DNA of 64,000 bases from Girardinichthys multiradiatus (taxonomy: Eukaryota > Chordata > Actinopteri > Cyprinodontiformes > Goodeidae). The stretch's first letter is position 1. The number at the start of each line of letters is the position of its first letter. Both the position numbers and the translations under genes were made by a program. The notes below the pieces were generated by a model. The model did no database searches. It was not told the DNA's origin and worked only from the letters and a program-made list of their open reading frames with translations. The stretch is from contig NC_061806.1 in NCBI RefSeq assembly GCF_021462225.1, positions 4,087,234 through 4,151,233 on the forward strand, read 5' to 3'. Positions 1 through 9,357 of this stretch are shown here, in pieces.

Positions 1-93
1 AAACTAGGTCAAACGCCGCCAGTTTTTTTTTTTTTTCTTAAATCCCTCGCAAGAGGAAGCTGTAATGTTCACTAAACAATTGAGTGAGTTTTG

Positions 94-456
94 CACAGGG
101 CCGCATGGTGGAACAGTTGGTATCACTGTTGTCTTGCAGCAAGAAGGTCCTTGGGTCGAATCCTGGCTGGGGGTCTTTCTGTGTGGAGTTTGCATGTTCT
201 TCCTGTGCATGCGTGGGTTCTCCCCGGTACTCCGTCTTCCTTCCTCAGTCCAAAAACATGACTGTTAGGTTAATTGGTCTCTCCCCTTAGGTGAGTGGGT
301 GTGTGCATGGTTGTTTGTCCTTGTGTTGCCCTGCAATGGAATGACGAGCTGTCCAGGGTGTACCCTGTCTTTTGCCTGTAGATTGCTGGAGATACGCACC
401 AGCTCCCCCTCGACCCAGTATGGAAGAATCGGGTATAGAAAATGGATGGATGGATG
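94..456 (+). repeat. tRNA-derived SINE-like repeat, copy 1
   Basis: The head resembles a tRNA gene: a box A-like stretch around 103-117 and a box B-like GGTCGAATCC near 155. A conserved body follows and it ends in an ATGG microsatellite tail (about 443-456). The 8-mer GAGTTTTG occurs at 86-93 and again at 457-464, consistent with a short target duplication. The same body occurs inverted at 10504-10857, forward at 55118-55387 and as a scrap near 47030. It belongs to a very common fish repeat; the family name was not resolved. Confidence 0.7.
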
Positions 457-589
457 GAGTTTTGTAAAAAAAACAAAAAATGGTTCCATATGCGCCTTTC
501 TTTTTACAGCACCTCCCCAAATCCAATATCATGACAAAATACAGACACTTACCATTCTAACAAGGCACAACTCATCTTTCTAGCACCTT

Positions 590-1256
590 CTCCGGCGATA
601 TAATTTGCATGCGTAGCTTATGCGCGCTGGGTGCACGCCAGTTTGAAAGCAGGCTCTGGTTACTGCACACATGTCCCGCAGCTATCTTGCTCTGTGCTTC
701 GTTAGCTCCCAGTGTTATTCCTGGATAACCGGTCACTCATAATGGCACAGAAAAAGAAAATTACCAGTTTGGAAGTTTTATTCCAAACGGTAAAAGCCAA
801 ATGTCTGAATATTCTTCAGACAGCTGCATTGAGTAGGATGACGAAGACAATGATGAAGATTAGCTTCGGAAGGGAGGGGGCTATTTCATGAGTAAGCAAC
901 TGTGTTTCTTCTTTTTTCCAGCAGATTTACGTTACACGTGTGCTATTTCAAAAATGTTTACTTATTTTACCTTTATAATTGTGTGCAGGACATATGTTGT
1001 GTGAAATGTTATGAAATGTTCTGGTGAGACTAAAAAAAAATTATTTTTGTTTTTTGTTTAATCAAAAATAAATCAGACATTAGTAACATTTGTAATAGTG
1101 GTTCCACTGGGAAAATTTTATTTTATCCTGTACCTTTATACAGATACCAAATGTTTGCATTCAGACTTTATAACTGTGGAGCTAAACTTGGTTTATCAAA
1201 GTTATGTAATGTCAGGCGGAAATTGGTCCAAAACCCCTTAGGGCTTGAAAGGTTAA
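590..1256 (+). mobile_element. piggyBac-like DNA transposon relic
   Basis: An ATG at 742 opens a lysine-rich start (MAQKKKITSLEVLFQ). After a frameshift an acidic Asp/Glu-rich stretch follows, as in the N-terminus of piggyBac transposases. The catalytic DDD region is absent. Near 1231-1256 the sequence ends in a CCCTTAGGG...AAAGG terminus followed by TTAA, the piggyBac target. No matching left terminus was found, so the assignment is tentative. The region 860-1230 is AT-rich and non-coding. Confidence 0.35.
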
Positions 1257-1406
1257 GGAATCTAAACTATAAAACATATGTAAAGTTATTTTGTAATTTT
1301 CCGTTTGCTACATAATTCCATATCTGTTTATTCACAGTTTGATGCCTTCAGTGAGAATCTGCATACAATGTAAATAATCATAAAGATAAAGAAAACCATA
1401 AAAGAG

Positions 1407-1698
1407 TGTTGGATGGGTGCAAAACTTGTTATCACTCATGTAAAAACCTTGGGTTGCAAGGCACCTGCACTATGCCTTCCTCCCTGTGTGTGTGAGATCA
1501 TTGTTATCTTTGTGAGAACCAGCCTCCTTTCCGTCTCACACACACACACCCTGTCTGAACTGTCTGTTGAACTGTGCATATAAATAAAGAGATAGGGTGT
1601 CAAAACTTTGTAGTTTCACTGCAAAGTGGGCTACCCTTGTCACAAGTAACTCTGACTGTATCGTTCTTACCTCTGAGTTGACTAAATAATACCTAACA
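1407..1698 (+). repeat. ERV1 5' LTR
   Basis: 292 bp, starts TGTTGGATGG and ends ACCTAACA. It carries a TATA-like element (TATAAATA from 1579) overlapping a poly(A) signal AATAAA at 1583-1588, and a CA microsatellite of six units. By eye it matches 8085-8376 base for base. It would act as promoter and start of the transcript. Confidence 0.93.
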
Positions 1699-1703
1699 TT
1701 TAT

Positions 1704-1721
1704 TGGTCCTTCGAAGCCGGA
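1704..1721 (+). promoter_or_regulatory. ERV1 primer-binding site, tRNA-Tyr-like
   Basis: Five bases after the LTR the sequence TGGTCCTTCGAAGCCGGA begins. It complements the 3' end of a vertebrate tRNA-Tyr as I recall it, apart from one extra A. The position and the leading TGG are standard for a retroviral primer-binding site; the tRNA identity is from memory. Confidence 0.65.
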
Positions 1722-1970
1722 TTAATTCAATAACCTTATTTCTCTTTGCTTTAACAGTGACTCTGGGATCCGTGGGGGAAGCCTGACGTCGAGCGAAGCA
1801 CCGCTGCACAGCCTCCTTTAGCCGGAGTGGCTGAAAGTCCCGGTGTGTGTGAATTCACACCTGGCCAGTGGGTTATTGCCTTCCTCTGCACGGGGTGACT
1901 GTCACAGGGTCCAAAGAGTCACCAAGAAGTCAACTCCGAGGTGAGACAGTTTTAAAATACAGTTCATAGG

Positions 1971-2341
1971 AAAAGTACTTAACAGTCGTTGGTAGTGCGT
2001 CGCCGGTAAGGACGCTGCATTCGGATGGTTTTATTCCACCGTGAAAGGGATAGTGACAAATTTGGTACAATCCCGCCGTGAAGGGGATTAAAGAAAACGA
2101 CTGAGGATTGTTCCCCTGTGAGGGAATAGAGTAAGCGCTATATAAATAAAAGAAGAAAAGTACTTGAGAGTCGTTGGTAGTGCGTCGCCGGTAAGGACGC
2201 TGCATTGGGATGGTTTTATTCCACCGTGAAAGGAATAGTGACAAATTAAGGTAGGGCCCCGCCAAGAAGGGGGCCAAATAAAACGACTAAGGGTTATTCC
2301 CCTGCGAGGGAATAGAATAAGCGCTATACAAGTAAAAAGAA
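1971..2341 (+). repeat. ERV1 leader: two 185-bp tandem units with hairpins
   Basis: AAAAGTACTT starts at 1971 and again at 2156, giving a period of 185. Both units contain TCGTTGGTAGTGCGTCGCCG and the same downstream order. Each holds short perfect stems, for example 2296-2313 (ATTCCC...GGGAAT) and its counterpart at 2111-2126, plus ATTCC...GGAAT around 2216. The place, between primer-binding site and gag, is where retroviral packaging and dimerisation signals lie. That role is inferred. The two units differ at scattered bases. Confidence 0.8.
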
Positions 2342-2676
2342 CGGAGTAAATTGAGCTCATAAAATAACACCAAGTTAACTTAGAAAAATTACAAGGTACC
2401 TGAAACTAACTGTGTGACTGTGTTGTGTGTGTATGGAGGACTAAGCATTTTAATAGAATCATAGCAGGATTCTGCTAGTCCTGTGTTTTCTTTTGCCCAG
2501 ATTAAAACTACGTACTGGTGACTTTGGAGATTCAGGTCGGATTTCATTCCAGAAAATTAACACCGCTGCGAATTAGTCGCAGTAGAAGGGCGTGTTAATG
2601 TCCTCTCCTTAAAGTCTCATGCCAGTGACCTTTTATCTGGGACATTTATACTATAATTAAACTAACATAAAACATA

Positions 2677-3420
2677 ATGGGGAAGAAACAAAGTAAACTA
2701 ATTGACTTAGAAGGGGAGGTAAAGTTTATGGAGAACTATGTAAAAGGAGCAGGTATGATCTGTCATAGATGGAATAAAAAATAAAAAACATGGGTTTTTG
2801 GGCAAATTAGATACAAAGGATGTCTTAAAATTACAAGGGGATCTAAAATTAGCAATAATGAAAACTAAAAAGAGAAAAATAACAAAGAACAATGGGGGAA
2901 GAACAGAGAAAAAGCTCTGATTTAACAGAAATATGTGCACGATGGCATAAAAATACGGATTTTCAGGTAACTTAATTATCACTGAAATCCTAAAACTACA
3001 CGGGGATCTTAAACTGGAGATTATGCATTCAAAAGATTCAAGAGACAATAAAAAACCTTGCCAGATTATAATTTCAAAGGGGACTTTTCAGTCCCTGAGT
3101 GCACACAGTTGATAAACAGATTAAAACAAAAAGTTTAATTAAAAGAACAACAATAAGAGCAGCTTTTAACTGACATAGCCATAATACTGAGGCCTTAAGA
3201 AAAGCACAGAAAAAAAAAACTTTCAGCTTAACTGAAAACTAATAAAGGGGGGGCGGACTGCCACCCATCCCAGGTTAGAATACCAAGGTAGCCCCAAATT
3301 ATAAAGACTAAGAGATGGTTTTAGAGGACGTGGTAAAAGAAGTTAAAAGAGGAGGTGACAATGTGGACAACATGGAAACTGTCCAACTGGACAACCCAGT
3401 GAACAATGACTAGAGAAGAG
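2677..3420 (+). pseudogene. ERV1 gag relic
   Basis: ATG at 2677 opens MGKKQSKLIDLEGEV, a glycine-2 start of the kind N-myristoylated in retroviral matrix proteins. The frame stops at 2782-2784. A second, similar stretch lies around 2890-3050, as if part of the matrix region were repeated or broken. Near 3310-3400 a Gly/Arg-rich run followed by a CGQHGN-like remnant suggests the nucleocapsid zinc knuckle, with in-frame stops. No capsid region is readable. As a gene it is dead. Confidence 0.55.
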
Positions 3421-5407
3421 AGAACAGAATGTTGTTAAAGAAGTAATCTGAGAGTAAAAGATTTTGTAGGCAAGCATTAGTGAGAAACAGGTGCTTTAAA
3501 AATCATTCTATGGTGTTATACTACCAACAATATCATGATAAAATGCAAAAGATTCATTTTACAGGGAAATAATTCCATATTTGGCTCAGATTGTGTGCAT
3601 TCTTGATTTTTCCTCTTTGAGAGAAGTTAAATTTCAGCTCTGTGAAACGACCTTGACAAAGAGATGCAGCTGCCTGAAAACAAAGATAAAACTAAGCCTG
3701 TCTCTGCTGAAAGGTCTGAAAAAAAAAAATTGTAACTCTACCCTGCATGTGTCAAACTCAAGGTCCGCGGGCCAAAACCGGACCCCAGAAGTTTAGTGAT
3801 TCTCTAGAAGTAGAGCCTTTAATATGGTGATTGTGTGCTTGAATGTTATTTTGTCAATCAATAAGCAGTTTTGTCTACATTCTGCCACAATCTGCCTTTT
3901 GAAAATGTTTTGAATCTTGCTCTTTATGTATAAAAAAAAAAAAAAGAAAAGAGAAATTGGCTAAAGTCTGCAGACACAAAATGAACTTGGATTGAAGCTC
4001 TAACTATGTTTATTTAATCTGAGATCCTCTCCAAATGCAACAGTATATGTCAGTCTACATGAGATACTAACAACTTCACCTACTGGTATAATATAAAGAT
4101 CTGATTGAATATGTGAAACAAACAATGATGAAAGTTTTTCAACAGGTGATGCTCATCCAGGAGGAAGACAGTGTTCCTAGGAAATGCAGCTCATTCATTA
4201 ACAATCAATTTTTCTCCTATAGGTGGAAGTTTTGCTGACTAATCATAGGCTGGATCTATGAAACATTATGAGCACAGACCAAATGACCAAGGTTCTGACT
4301 GACTTATGAACCTCACTGACCAGACAATGATAACATGACACCCAACAGACAACACCTTTAAGGTGGACCCCACTAAGACCACCTTATTGATTCTTGGTGA
4401 ATAAAAAAAAAGAATTGAAGCGTTCAAAACAGACCTAGTGGAAACAAAAGGGGTTATGAGGAAACAATGTGCATTTTAAGAATAATAGAAGTCAAATTAT
4501 GTTCAAATCTTTGCAAATAAAAATTACTCTGACAGAGAAATAAGTAAGTAGTGTGTGAATGTGTGTGAATGGGAATGACTGATTTCATTGTAATGCATCT
4601 TTGAGGGACATTAAAAGCGCTAATAAAGGTCTGATGTTCTGATGATCTTTGCCAAATTTATATCTTAATAAGGTTTCCAGAATCTTTTTCAAAAAATCAT
4701 TTAAAGATGGCAAAGGTTCTACCTCTACTGAAAATACTGATAACCATAGGAAAGTTCATAGACCCGTCTTGAATTTTTCCTAATTCTTTTACAAACAGGT
4801 TATTTAAACTTTCATGTGGCCAAATGTCTGTGTTTGACTTTCTGTTTTTGTGAAATAAATGTCTGTTTCATGTTATGTAAAAATTAGAGTCCTCAACATT
4901 ACCATAATAATATTAGGTCAGTTCTCTATGGTAAAACAAAAAGATTTTAACAGATGTTTAGACTTTTTCCAGTCAGGTTCAAAATGATTGAATTAGACTC
5001 AAACTTAACATAAGATTAAATTAACCTTAACAGAATTACTGGACTGGACTGAAATAGATAAAACTTTAGTTAATTGAAACAAACTTTAGTTACTTGAATT
5101 AAATACAAAGCTGACTGAAAGTGTATGTTGTATCTATAAAACTGGGTAAGATAAACTAAGATTATAAGATATAATATGCCCTTCATTTTTTGTGTTCATC
5201 AGTGAGTGAGTTTTTATTTTTTTATTTTTAATAAGAACTAAACCAAGCATTATTTATAATAATAGCAACTACCAAAAATATTGATCTCATTTTTAAATGT
5301 AATAAGGACTTACTTTATAAAATATGATAAAAAAGAATAATAAGAATTTGGAAAAACAGAGGCTTTAAACCTCTGCAGGAACAGCACTGACACAGTCAAA
5401 GGTAGAT
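3421..5407 (+). other. ERV1 internal region without readable gene
   Basis: AT-rich sequence with no sustained frame, in the place where capsid, protease and the front of pol would lie. Near 3742-3790 there is a GTGTCAAACTCAAGG-type terminus as in hAT/Charlie-like elements, flanked by poly-A runs, so a decayed DNA transposon may be embedded here. Nothing else was recognised. Confidence 0.5.
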
Positions 5408-6468
5408 CCTAATACAGAAATCTGGAAGCTCATTCTGGCGTGGACAGTCAAAGTCCATCCAAGGATACATTTAGATGAGGCAGAGGGACAAATACAGGGC
5501 TTAGCTGAGAGCAAAGAGAGCAACATGCATCCTGCCCTATCTGCTGTCCCACCTGAACTGTGGTCCCAATCATCAACTGATGTAGGGCTTATAAAGGGGT
5601 TCCCACCATACAAGGTTAAACTAATATCTGAAAAAAGGCCATTAGTCCGTCAATACCCCTTAAAGCCAGAAGCTGAAGAAGGTACTAAGCCAGTAATACA
5701 AGATATGTTGAAGTCAGGAATATTAAGAGAAGCACCTGACGCTACATGCAAGGCATATCACACTGACATCACTATTATTATCACAGCCAAACATAACTCT
5801 AAAAAGATGTGCCCTTTAAATCCAAGTACTCTAATACCTACTGCAGAAGATGGAAAACCACATTCTTATAAAGCAAAAGTTGAAGAAGACACCAAACCCA
5901 GACAAGACATTTCTCAAACCCTTATACCAGATTCATGTGTTGTGTTTGTAGATGGCTCAACATCTAAAGATGAATATGGAAAGAATAGAGTTGGTTATGC
6001 AATAACAACCATCGATAGGATAATAGAAGCTAAATCTCTACCCAATACATGCTCAGCCCAAACAGCAGAATTATATGCTGTAGTAAGAGCATGTGAATTA
6101 CATGAGGGACAAATACTTACTATATACACAGACAGCCAATACGTTTTCGGATCAGTACATCACCATGCTAAGATTTGGCAAAATAGAGGTTTTAAAACAT
6201 CATCAGGGACAGAACTAACTCATTTCAACCTATTAAAGAGAAAATGTCAGATCTGCTATTTATAGACACAGACGTGCTGAAAGACGCCCAACAGTCAGCA
6301 CCCAAGACAGAAATAAAGGCCTGGCTAAAGAGAGGAGCACAGAAAAAAGATGACATCTATCAGATAGAAGATAAACCAATCCTCCCAAAAAAGTTATACA
6401 ACACAGCGGCTACAGTGACACATTGGGAAGACCCACGTGTCAAGGGGGGAATATGTCACATCTGGTAA
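5408..6468 (+). pseudogene. ERV1 pol relic: RT N-terminus, RNase H, integrase start
   Basis: The frame runs from about 5408 through an ATG at 5525 to 6265 and contains the RT N-terminal motif STDVGLIKG and a following PLKPEAEEG. After REAPDA it jumps to connection/RNase H sequence: FVDGS (first Asp), AQTAELYAV (Glu) and TDSQYVFG (second catalytic Asp). The RT palm with its YxDD motif is therefore lost by an internal deletion near 5740-5830. RNase H ends in a stop at 6263-6265. An overlapping frame at 6244-6468 continues into the integrase zinc-binding region and stops. The reading frame direction matches the LTRs. Confidence 0.8.
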
Positions 6469-7261
6469 AGCATTAATGCTACACTATAAATATTTCTGAC
6501 TATGCAAATCATTTTTGCAGATCATGCATAATTTGTTGCAAACACGGGGGAATAAATATTGCCTAGTTGTAATAGATGAACCTAGTGACACATTTCTTCC
6601 CCACATATGGTATCCCACAGATTATAAGGTCAGATAATGGAACTCATTTTGTAAATAAATTAATAGAACTAAGTTCTAAAGCATTAGGGTTTCAGTTAAA
6701 GATTAAGGAAAACAATGGAAGAAACAGGGAGGCCATGGCCCGGATGCCTATCCCTGGTTAAATTATGGATGAGAATAACTCCAAATCAAACTGGTCTTAC
6801 TCCATTTGCCACCTACTGTACATCATTGTATAACTCCACCCACTGTGTTCTGAGCCTGAGATCACATGACACCAAGTTGCTGATGTGAATTTGTATTCTC
6901 AAAGAAATGGTACATGGCAGACCGTTTTCTCTGCCCTCTGACATGAATGAAATAGAGAAAGCACAACAGGAACCTTCATTAGCTGAGTGGATGAATAAAA
7001 TGTTGCAGACAAAAGAAGAACAAATGTCCAGTGGTCTGCCGATAATCTCTGCTCCTATCCCACAGAATGAGGCCTGGAGACATGGTCCTGATTAAGACAC
7101 TCCACCGGAAGGATTGGAGCACTCCTTGGTGGAAAGGGCCGTTTCAAATACTCCTGACAACGCCCACAGTTCTGAAAATAGCAGAGAGGCCTTCCTGGAT
7201 CCATAAAAGCCACTGTAAGCCAGTTTTGCCGTTACAGGAGCCAGATCAACCGACGGGGTAG
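6469..7261 (+). pseudogene. ERV1 integrase relic
   Basis: Broken pieces of integrase. At 6576-6761 is the core motif IIRSDNGTHF (second catalytic Asp), preceded by TYGIP. The first Asp region is degenerate and the Glu helix is lost after 6760. At 6907-7261 is the C-terminal domain in two frames: GDMVLIKTLHR, WSTPWWKGPF and a SHCKPV ending, typical of gamma/epsilon-type integrases. Stops near 6761 and a frame change near 7070 make it non-functional. Confidence 0.75.
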
Positions 7262-7339
7262 CAGAGGAAGTCCGGGTTCAAAGATGGCCCAGCGTCTCAA
7301 ACCGGTGAAGAAAACAGCTGATCTGCGCCCAATTATAAA

Positions 7340-7611
7340 ATGGCTCTCTGTAACTTGTGGACAGGACTGATAAGCCTGAGCTTAATTCTGGTAGCAGGAC
7401 TCTTTCTCTATCTAAAGCAGGATCCACAGGAGGTGATACTGAACCAGAAGAGATGGACATCAGACGGGACCCATCTCAGAACACTGACGGAAGGACAGGA
7501 CACACACCCATTCCTACAGAATTTCTGGTATTGTTCATGGTGGCATATGCAACACTGAACCAGGTAGAAATGCACGAAAATGAAGGGGACGATTATGATG
7601 ACATGTTGTAA
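7340..7611 (+). pseudogene. ERV1 env remnant
   Basis: ATG at 7340 opens a hydrophobic signal-peptide-like segment (about residues 8-26, LISLSLILVAGLFLYL). The frame then runs into unrelated sequence. A second frame to 7611 ends in an acidic tail (DDYDDML). Surface and transmembrane domains are absent, so only the two ends of env seem to survive. Recognition rests on position and hydrophobicity only. Confidence 0.4.
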
Positions 7612-7749
7612 ATAAATCACATCAAAAGCCTGAGTGTACTCATACATTGTATTTCATAAAATAACCTTACAGCAGAAAATCGGAAGAAGTTGTTGCTTAA
7701 GTGAAATGAGAAAAAGTACAATGATGACATAAACAGGGCAGATTTTTTA

Positions 7750-7923
7750 ATTCTTTTATTTTTATGATTTCAAGTATTATTCTTTTATTTTTATGATTTC
7801 AAGTATTATTCTTTTATTTTTATGATTTCAAGTATTATTCTTTTATTTTTATGATTTCAAGTATTATTCTTTTATTTTTATGATTTCAAGTATTATTCTT
7901 TTATTTTTATGATTTCAAGTATT
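7750..7923 (+). repeat. 29-bp minisatellite, six perfect copies
   Basis: The unit starting ATTCTTTTATTTTTATGATT begins at 7750, 7779, 7808, 7837, 7866 and 7895. Copies are identical by eye, which indicates recent expansion. It lies between the env remnant and the 3' LTR. Confidence 0.92.
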
Positions 7924-8072
7924 AATCAACATTTAACTTTTAATGGTCGCCGAGGGCGGCGGGGCCGTATGAGTATTTCCCACAAAATATAATCTGTTTA
8001 CCGTCCGTGGGTTTTCGCTCATACAAAGTATTTTTCTTACTCGTTTTTATATTAAATGTTTTTACTTGTGAT

Positions 8073-8084
8073 AAAAGGAGGGAC
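8073..8084 (+). promoter_or_regulatory. ERV1 polypurine tract
   Basis: AAAAGGAGGGAC directly abuts the TG start of the 3' LTR at 8085, the expected plus-strand primer site. Confidence 0.8.
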
Positions 8085-8376
8085 TGTTGGATGGGTGCAA
8101 AACTTGTTATCACTCATGTAAAAACCTTGGGTTGCAAGGCACCTGCACTATGCCTTCCTCCCTGTGTGTGTGAGATCATTGTTATCTTTGTGAGAACCAG
8201 CCTCCTTTCCGTCTCACACACACACACCCTGTCTGAACTGTCTGTTGAACTGTGCATATAAATAAAGAGATAGGGTGTCAAAACTTTGTAGTTTCACTGC
8301 AAAGTGGGCTACCCTTGTCACAAGTAACTCTGACTGTATCGTTCTTACCTCTGAGTTGACTAAATAATACCTAACA
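8085..8376 (+). repeat. ERV1 3' LTR
   Basis: 292 bp, same length and by eye the same sequence as 1407-1698, including the six-unit CA run, the TATA-like element and AATAAA at 8261-8266, which here would direct polyadenylation. It is followed by the AAGAG duplication. Confidence 0.93.
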
Positions 8377-8381
8377 AAGAG

Positions 8382-9357
8382 AAAGTGTGTCTAAAACATT
8401 TAACTAGATAGATAGATCTACCTCAGGGATTGGGAAAGGCAAACGGACACACACACCCACACACTTACACAAACTTGTTGAGCTGAAGGAGTAGCTGGCA
8501 TGTAACATAAGCCAACAGCATGCTTAACAGACTCTTCAAGACATGCCCACAATAGAATGGAACAAACTTGGGAATTCTATTAGCAGACTTAAAGTTAGCA
8601 AAAACCAATTTACCGGTAGCTAAACAGTCCCCTAACAGTTTTTAAAGTTAGCAAAAGCGCTAATCTGCTAAATGAAAGATGAGTTTTGCTATTAGCAGAT
8701 TAGTAGGTGTTGGAGTCATCCATTTTAGTCGCACAGTCGAAAATGCGCAGCTCAACAGACATTGCAGCTCTGACATCACCAGGGATTATAAAACCCGCGG
8801 AAAATAAACTTTTGTGGCCATTTCCAGCGTGTCTCATGAGACGACGCAATAGAGGCACATATCTAGAGTGCAGGCAAACTTTTTCTCCACACGGCCATTC
8901 CCGGAAGAGCTTGAAAGCTGGAAATCTGTCTGATACAAGAGGGTCAGAAGATTCATAAACGAAGACCACGCCGACACCCGGCGCAGGTGATAAACCCACA
9001 GAGGTTTTATTTCAAAGGAGATGAGTATCCTCCTTGTTAATTCAGTCAACTAAACGGTTCTTCATATTTTCCCTTCCTGGAAGGATGAGAAGTTTACTGT
9101 TGTTTTTTTCTTGAGGTGATCACGGACACATGATCCCCCCCTCGTTTTCTTCAGACCTGACCCATCCTCAACCGGTGGAGAGAAGAAAGTAATATCGTTA
9201 TTTTTTTCATATTAAATTGGATAGGTACATTTAGAAATCTGGGCCGGAAGAGGCATAGTTTAAGGTCATTTAGAATCACCTGTAGTTAATCCAAGGTATT
9301 AACTTGTTGCATGCAACACTGATTGAAGTGTTTTATGGTGAGTGTTTGATTTGCTGT
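8382..9357. other. Unassigned sequence
   Basis: No convincing reading frame. Around 8645-8705 there is an imperfect inverted repeat built on GCTAATCTGCTAA / TTAGCAGATTAG. At 8786-8812 a TATAAAACCCGCGG element is followed by AAATAAA, so part of an unrecognised LTR or transposon is possible. The rest holds nothing I recognise. Confidence 0.4.

Larger units (their letters stand above)
1407..8376 (+). mobile_element. ERV1: complete, defective endogenous retrovirus
   Basis: A provirus of 6970 bp bounded by two LTRs (1407-1698 and 8085-8376), both TG...CA and both 292 bp. The 5-mer AAGAG lies directly outside each end (1402-1406 and 8377-8381), the expected integration duplication. Order: 5' LTR, primer-binding site, duplicated leader, gag relic, pol relic, tiny env relic, minisatellite, polypurine tract, 3' LTR. 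The surviving pol pieces are of class I (gamma/epsilon-like) type: RNase H with TDSQYV, and an integrase C-terminus with a PWWKGPF motif. The RT catalytic core and most of gag and env are missing. LTR identity implies a young insertion, so the defects probably predate integration. Confidence 0.93.

Noticed and set aside
103..165. tRNA gene
   Set aside because: Box A/B-like motifs are there, but no cloverleaf or anticodon arm could be drawn, and the body matches other SINE copies.
1930..2360. Two long overlapping minus-strand frames
   Set aside because: They arise from the 185-bp tandem leader of ERV1; the repeated peptides simply mirror the DNA repeat.
7750..7923. CRISPR-like array
   Set aside because: Repeats are directly adjacent without spacers, in an animal genome; it is a minisatellite.
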